Shown: piece after piece, positions 13,000-16,823 of the stretch
Numbering within the stretch: position 1 is the first letter of the stretch
Layout of the letters: each line of letters opens with the position of its first letter
Origin: Pusillimonas sp. UBA6240
GTDB taxonomy: Bacteria; Pseudomonadota; Gammaproteobacteria; Burkholderiales; Burkholderiaceae_B
Assembly: GCA_002441445.1 (NCBI GenBank)
Contig: DJWC01000168.1
Coordinates: 7,623-24,445, forward strand
Reading direction: 5' to 3'
DNA length: 16,823 nucleotides
Position numbers and translations under genes: made by a program
Notes under the pieces: model-generated
What the model was told of the DNA's origin: nothing
The model's input: only the letters and a program-made list of their open reading frames with translations
Databases searched by the model: none

Positions 13000-14610
13000 A
13001 TGTGCAAGTTGAAACTGGCCATGAAGCTGGCCGCCGCGGCAGCCGCCACGGCGCTATTCGCCGCCGCGCAGGCTAGCGCCGCGCCGGCGGGCGCCGCGCC
13101 GGCCGATACGCCCAAGCAAGGAGGCACGCTGGTCGTCGGCCAATTCCAGGCCCCCCGGCATTTGAACGGAGGCGTGCAGTCCGGCATGGCGACGGCCCTG
13201 CCCAGCAGCCAGCTGTTCGCCAGCCTGCTGCGCTACGATGATCAATGGAATCCCCAGCCCTATCTGGCCGAATCATGGAAATGGTCGGAAGACGGCAAGG
13301 CGCTGACGCTCAAATTGCGCACGGACGCGGTGTTCCACGATGGCAAGCCGGTCACGTCCGAAGACGTGGCGTTTTCCATCATGGCCATCAAGGCCAATCA
13401 TCCCTTCCAGACCATGTTCGGCGCGGTCGAAAGCGTGGAAACGCCGGATCCGCATACGGCCGTCATCAAGCTGACCCAGCCGCATCCCGCCTTGCTGATC
13501 GCCCTGTCGCCCCCCTTGGCGCCCATCATGCCCAAGCACATTTACGGCGACGGCCAGGACCTGAAAGCGCATCCGCGCAATTCGCAGGGCGTTGTCGGCT
13601 CGGGGCCTTTCAAGCTCAAGGAATTCGTGCCCGGCAAGGAGGTGGTGCTGGAGCGCTTCGATAAATACTTCCTGAAGGGCAAGCCCTATCTGGACCGCAT
13701 CGTCTACCAGATCAATCCCGACGCCACGACCTTGCTGATCGGGCTGGAGCGCGGGGATATGCAGATGCTGCCCTTCATGAACGACCCGACCCAGTTGCGC
13801 CGCGCCGCCGACAACAAGAACCTGGTGTCGCTGTCCGAGGGCTATGAGGGCGTGGGCGCGCTGAGCTGGCTGGCCATCAATACCGCGCGCAAGCCTTTCG
13901 ATGATGTGCGCGTGCGCCAGGCTCTCGCCTATGCGCTGGACAAGAATTTCATCATCAAGGCGCTGACCGCCGGCTTCGCCAAGCCGTCGGACGGCCCCTT
14001 GGTCAGTTCCAGCCCTTTCGCCACCAAAGATCTGACCGTCTATAAAGTCGATTTGAAGAAGGCCGAGCAATTGCTGGACGAAGCAGGCCTGAAGCGCGGC
14101 AGCAACGGCGAGCGCTTCAAGATGGTGATCGATCACATGCCCGGCATGGACTCGCTCAGCAAGAACGTAGCCGAGTACGCTCGCGCTCAGTTGAAGAAAA
14201 TCGGCGTTACGGCCGAACTGCGCACTTCCGCGGATTTTCCTTCCTGGACCCAGCGCATCGCCAATCATGACTTCGACATGACCACCGACAGCGTCTGGAA
14301 CTGGGGCGATCCGGTGATCGGCGTGCATCGCACTTATTTGTCGTCCAACATCCGGCCCATTATCTGGACCAACACGCAGTCCTACACCAACAAGAGGGTG
14401 GACGAATTGCTGGCGCAGGCGGCGGTCGAGAAAGACACGGAAAAGCGCAAGGCGCTGTATGCGGAATTCCAGAAAATCGTCACCAACGATGTGCCGCTGA
14501 TTTTCTTGGCGCAAGTGCCTTTCCACACCCTGCTTTCCAACAAGGTGGGAAATCCTCCGACCAGCATCTGGGGGCCGCTTTCGCCGCTGGATGAGGTCTA
14601 TCTGAAGTAA
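13000..14610 (+). CDS. Periplasmic solute-binding protein, peptide/nickel (SBP_bac_5, DppA/OppA) family, Sec signal (SBP2)
   Basis: Periplasmic receptor of 536 residues for the importer encoded directly downstream. It has a classical Sec signal peptide: basic MCKLKLAMK, a long alanine-rich core and cleavage after ASA (about residue 27). The Cys at position 2 is not a lipobox. Family marks: QLFASLL, FHDGKPVTSEDVAFSI, GSGPFKL, RVRQALAYALDKNFI, DLKKAEQLLDEAGL and LSSNIRPIIWTNT. These match SBP1 block by block, so the two arose by duplication or share a close ancestor; SBP1 uses a Tat signal instead. The stop is 11 bp before the first permease gene, so this is the cognate binding protein of the Dpp-type transporter. 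The ligand is not identifiable; the cluster points to the substrate or a product of the Hyu pathway. Confidence 0.94.
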   Translation: MCKLKLAMKLAAAAAATALFAAAQASAAPAGAAPADTPKQGGTLVVGQFQAPRHLNGGVQSGMATALPSSQLFASLLRYDDQWNPQPYLAESWKWSEDGKALTLKLRTDAVFHDGKPVTSEDVAFSIMAIKANHPFQTMFGAVESVETPDPHTAVIKLTQPHPALLIALSPPLAPIMPKHIYGDGQDLKAHPRNSQGVVGSGPFKLKEFVPGKEVVLERFDKYFLKGKPYLDRIVYQINPDATTLLIGLERGDMQMLPFMNDPTQLRRAADNKNLVSLSEGYEGVGALSWLAINTARKPFDDVRVRQALAYALDKNFIIKALTAGFAKPSDGPLVSSSPFATKDLTVYKVDLKKAEQLLDEAGLKRGSNGERFKMVIDHMPGMDSLSKNVAEYARAQLKKIGVTAELRTSADFPSWTQRIANHDFDMTTDSVWNWGDPVIGVHRTYLSSNIRPIIWTNTQSYTNKRVDELLAQAAVEKDTEKRKALYAEFQKIVTNDVPLIFLAQVPFHTLLSNKVGNPPTSIWGPLSPLDEVYLK

Positions 14611-14621
14611 GCGGGATTGCG

Positions 14622-15587
14622 ATGTTGAGCTACACCTTGAAAAGGCTGGCCTATGCGGTGGTCCTGCTGCTGGCGGTCATCACGCTGAATTTCCTGCTGA
14701 TCCATATATCGCCGGGCGATCCCGTTGAAACCATAGCGGGATCCATGGGCGGCATGAGCGACGAACTGCGCGCTCAATTGCGGGAGCAGTTCGGCCTGGA
14801 CAAGCCTTTCATCGTGCAATTGGGCATTTACCTGGGCCGGGTCATTCAAGGGGACCTGGGGCAGTCGTATTTCTTCAATGCGCCGGTGGCCGCGCTGATC
14901 TGGGAGCGCGTGCCGGCCACCCTGCTGCTGGTGGTGGTTTCCGTGCTGCTGGCTTTCCTGGTGGGTACGCTGTTGGGCGCGCTGGCCGCCCGCAAGCCCA
15001 ACGGCCTGCTGTCCCAGAGCGTCACTGTCCTGTCCATCGTGGGCTATTCGGCGCCGGTGTTCTGGACGGGCATCGTGCTGATCATCGTATTCGCTTCCAT
15101 CATCCCCATTTTTCCGGTGTCCGACATGCGCACCGCGGGCATGGACGACGGCGGTCTGGCGGGCGTGCTGGATGTGCTGCACCATCTGGCGCTGCCGGCT
15201 TTCACCCTGGCTTTCGTCTATGTGGCGCAATACAGCCGCCTGGCGCGGGCCAGCATGATGGAGGCGCTGTCGGCTGATTACATCCGCACCGCGCGCGCCA
15301 AGGGCTTGTCTGAAACGGTGGTGCTGTACAAGCACGCTTTGCGCAATGCCGTGCTGCCCGTGGTGACCATGCTGGGGCTGCAGTTCGGCAATGTGCTGGC
15401 GGGGGCCATCCTGGTTGAGACCGTCTTCAACTGGCCGGGCCTGGGCCGGCTGGCCTTCGATTCGGTACTGCGGCGCGACTATCCCACCATGCTGGGCATA
15501 CTGCTTTTCGCCTCTTTGCTCGTGGTCGTCATGAATCAATTGACCGACCTGGCATACCGCATCATCGACCCGAGGATCAAAGCATGA
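14622..15587 (+). CDS. ABC transporter permease, DppB/OppB-like
   Basis: First inner-membrane permease of the right-hand importer, 321 residues. It has the family N-terminus (MLSYTLKRLAYAVVLLLAVITL in part, first helix about 9-30), then the periplasmic stretch with SPGDPVE and LREQFGLDKP (about 30-66) and GDLGQSY, further helices from about residue 100, and the EAA loop containing DYIRTARAKGLSE and LRNAVLPVVT (about 217-250). The C-terminal TDLAYRIIDPR is typical of DppB proteins. The start at 14622 has only a weak ribosome site (AGCGGGA), consistent with coupling to SBP2 11 bp upstream. The stop overlaps the next gene as ATGA (15584-15587). It pairs with the DppC-like protein to form the channel. 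Confidence 0.95.
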   Translation: MLSYTLKRLAYAVVLLLAVITLNFLLIHISPGDPVETIAGSMGGMSDELRAQLREQFGLDKPFIVQLGIYLGRVIQGDLGQSYFFNAPVAALIWERVPATLLLVVVSVLLAFLVGTLLGALAARKPNGLLSQSVTVLSIVGYSAPVFWTGIVLIIVFASIIPIFPVSDMRTAGMDDGGLAGVLDVLHHLALPAFTLAFVYVAQYSRLARASMMEALSADYIRTARAKGLSETVVLYKHALRNAVLPVVTMLGLQFGNVLAGAILVETVFNWPGLGRLAFDSVLRRDYPTMLGILLFASLLVVVMNQLTDLAYRIIDPRIKA

Positions 15588-16483
15588 CGCAATCCACTGT
15601 CGCCGCCACGGCGCCGCCCGCCGCGCCGGCGGTAAAGCCGCCCGGCCAATGGCGCGAGGCGCTGCGCATATTCTGCCGCAATCCTTCCGCCGTATTCGGT
15701 TTTTTCCTGCTGCTGGCCATCGTCGCCATTGCGGTGTTGGGGCCCATGCTGATGGAAGCCGACCCCTTCGAGCTCGTGGCTCCGCCGATGGACCCGCCGG
15801 GCTCGGAGTTCGCCATCCTGGGCAGCGACTACCTCGGCCGCGACGTCCTGACCGGCCTGATCTTCGGCGGCCGGGCCACCTTGCTGGTGGGCGTCGTCGC
15901 CGCGCTCCTGTCGGTGTTCATCGGCGTGGTCGTGGGCGCTTTGGCCGGCTACTACGGCGGCTGGGTCGACGAAGCGCTGATGCGCATCACCGAGTTCTTC
16001 CAGGTCCTGCCGGCCTTGCTGTTCGCCATGGTCCTGGTCACGCTTTTCTCGCCCACGCTGTGGACCATATCCATTGCCATAGGGGTCGTCAGCTGGACCG
16101 GGACGGCGCGGCTGGCGCGGGGTGAATTCCTGCGCCTGAAGCAGCTGGACTATATCCTGGCCGAACGCGTCATCGGCGCCAGCAGCGGCCGCATCATCTG
16201 GAAGGTCATCCTGCCCAATGCGGTGGCGCCGCTGATCGTATCGGCGACCCTGGCGGTGGGCACCGCCATCCTGTTCGAGGCGGGCCTGTCCTTCCTGGGC
16301 CTGGGCGACCCCAACATGATGAGCTGGGGATTGATGATAGGCAATAGCAGGCCCTACATCCTGACGGCCTGGTGGGCCGTCACGCTGCCGGGCGTGGCCA
16401 TATTCCTTACCGTGCTGGCGGTCAGCCTGATCGGCGACGGCTTGAACGACGCCTTCAATCCAAGACTGCGGGAGCGGGCATGA
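15584..16483 (+). CDS. ABC transporter permease, DppC/OppC-like
   Basis: Second permease of the importer, 299 residues. An Ala/Pro-rich cytoplasmic N-terminus (about 1-20) leads to REALRIFCRNPSAVFGFF and the first helix (about 32-55). The family block LGSDYLGRDVLTGLIFGGRA (about 83-103) precedes the transmembrane core. The EAA loop (about 182-212) holds DYILAERVIGAS and ILPNAVAPLIVS. FLGLGDPN and SWGLMIG follow, and the C-terminus ends GDGLNDAFNPRLRERA, as in DppC. It starts and ends with ATGA overlaps with its neighbours, so the permeases and ATPase are translationally coupled. Confidence 0.95.
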   Translation: MTQSTVAATAPPAAPAVKPPGQWREALRIFCRNPSAVFGFFLLLAIVAIAVLGPMLMEADPFELVAPPMDPPGSEFAILGSDYLGRDVLTGLIFGGRATLLVGVVAALLSVFIGVVVGALAGYYGGWVDEALMRITEFFQVLPALLFAMVLVTLFSPTLWTISIAIGVVSWTGTARLARGEFLRLKQLDYILAERVIGASSGRIIWKVILPNAVAPLIVSATLAVGTAILFEAGLSFLGLGDPNMMSWGLMIGNSRPYILTAWWAVTLPGVAIFLTVLAVSLIGDGLNDAFNPRLRERA

Positions 16484-16823
16484 GCGGCATGAATAGCGTG
16501 GCGGCGGCGCCGGAGCCTTTGCTCAGAGTGGACCGCCTGAGCGTGGAATTCGCCGGACGCAAAGGCGTGGCGCCGGTGCTGAACGATGTGAGCTTCGAGG
16601 TCGCGGCCGGCGAAACGGTGTGCCTGGTGGGTGAGTCGGGTTGCGGCAAGAGCATGACGGCGCTGGCCATCATGCGGCTGATCCCCGAGCCCGGCCGCAT
16701 CAATACGGGCGTGATCCAGCTGCGCGGCGCGGACCTGGCGAAGTACAGCGTGCCTGAAATGCGGCGCATACGCGGCAACAAGATTTCCATGATCTTCCAG
16801 GAGCCCATGACGGCGCTCAACCC
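16480..16823 (+). CDS. ABC transporter ATP-binding protein, DppD/OppD-like, 3' truncated by window
   Basis: First 114 residues of the ATPase energising the Dpp-type importer; the gene runs off the right edge with no stop. The start ATG overlaps the permease stop (ATGA, 16480-16483); a second ATG at 16489 is an alternative. Visible marks: LLRVDRLSVEF (14-24), Walker A GESGCGKS (51-58), and the Q-loop with Q107 in MIFQEPMTALNP, which is diagnostic of the oligopeptide branch. The signature motif and Walker B lie beyond the window. A DppF-type partner, or a fused double ATPase as is common in such loci, is expected after it. Confidence 0.94.
   Translation, partial: MSGMNSVAAAPEPLLRVDRLSVEFAGRKGVAPVLNDVSFEVAAGETVCLVGESGCGKSMTALAIMRLIPEPGRINTGVIQLRGADLAKYSVPEMRRIRGNKISMIFQEPMTALN

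Noticed and set aside
13273..14526. Long minus-strand open frame (417 codons) opposite SBP2
   Set aside because: Antisense shadow of a clear binding protein; the product is rich in His, Gln and Arg and without domain features.
1..16823. tRNA/rRNA genes, insertion sequences, CRISPR arrays, phage genes
   Set aside because: Nothing resembling these was found; every gene-sized stretch is accounted for by metabolic, transport or regulatory genes.

Overview
The window is GC-rich bacterial DNA with tightly packed genes, several ATGA stop/start overlaps and long random antisense frames. The protein families (Pot-type and Dpp-type ABC importers, LysR regulator, HyuA/HyuB) and the style of the sequence suggest a betaproteobacterium, most likely Burkholderiales and perhaps Alcaligenaceae (Bordetella/Achromobacter/Pusillimonas relatives). 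That taxonomic guess rests on impression only. No RNA genes, mobile elements or CRISPR arrays were seen.

Left part (1-2269, + strand): the tail of an ABC importer operon of the spermidine/putrescine (PotABC) type. It holds the C-terminal two thirds of an ATPase (cut by the window edge) and two six-helix permeases. Its binding protein is not in the window and presumably lies upstream. The operon converges on a LysR-family regulator (2301-3215, - strand); the 31 bp between them, plus the end of the regulator, form GC-rich hairpins.

Middle and right (3440 to the right edge, all + strand): a catabolic locus divergent from the LysR gene. The order is an old-yellow-enzyme-type ene-reductase, a Tat-exported peptide/nickel-family binding protein (SBP1), HyuA and HyuB (ATP-dependent hydantoinase/oxoprolinase-type ring-opening enzyme), a PuuB/DadA-like FAD amine oxidoreductase, an M20-family Zn amidase (N-carbamoyl-amino-acid hydrolase/allantoate amidohydrolase type), a second, Sec-exported paralogous binding protein (SBP2), two Dpp-type permeases and the start of a Dpp-type ATPase cut by the right edge.

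Read together (inference), the locus imports a small nitrogenous compound, probably a cyclic amide, imide or hydantoin-like ring or a short amide. It would reduce a C=C bond, open the ring at the expense of ATP, hydrolyse the resulting N-carbamoyl or amide group, and oxidise the freed amine. The LysR protein, encoded divergently next to a good -10 element and dyad-symmetric T-N11-A sites, is the likely activator. The substrate cannot be read from sequence. Two longer gaps (11333-11484 and 12724-12999) divide the locus into possible transcriptional subunits and carry hairpin, direct-repeat and palindrome signals.
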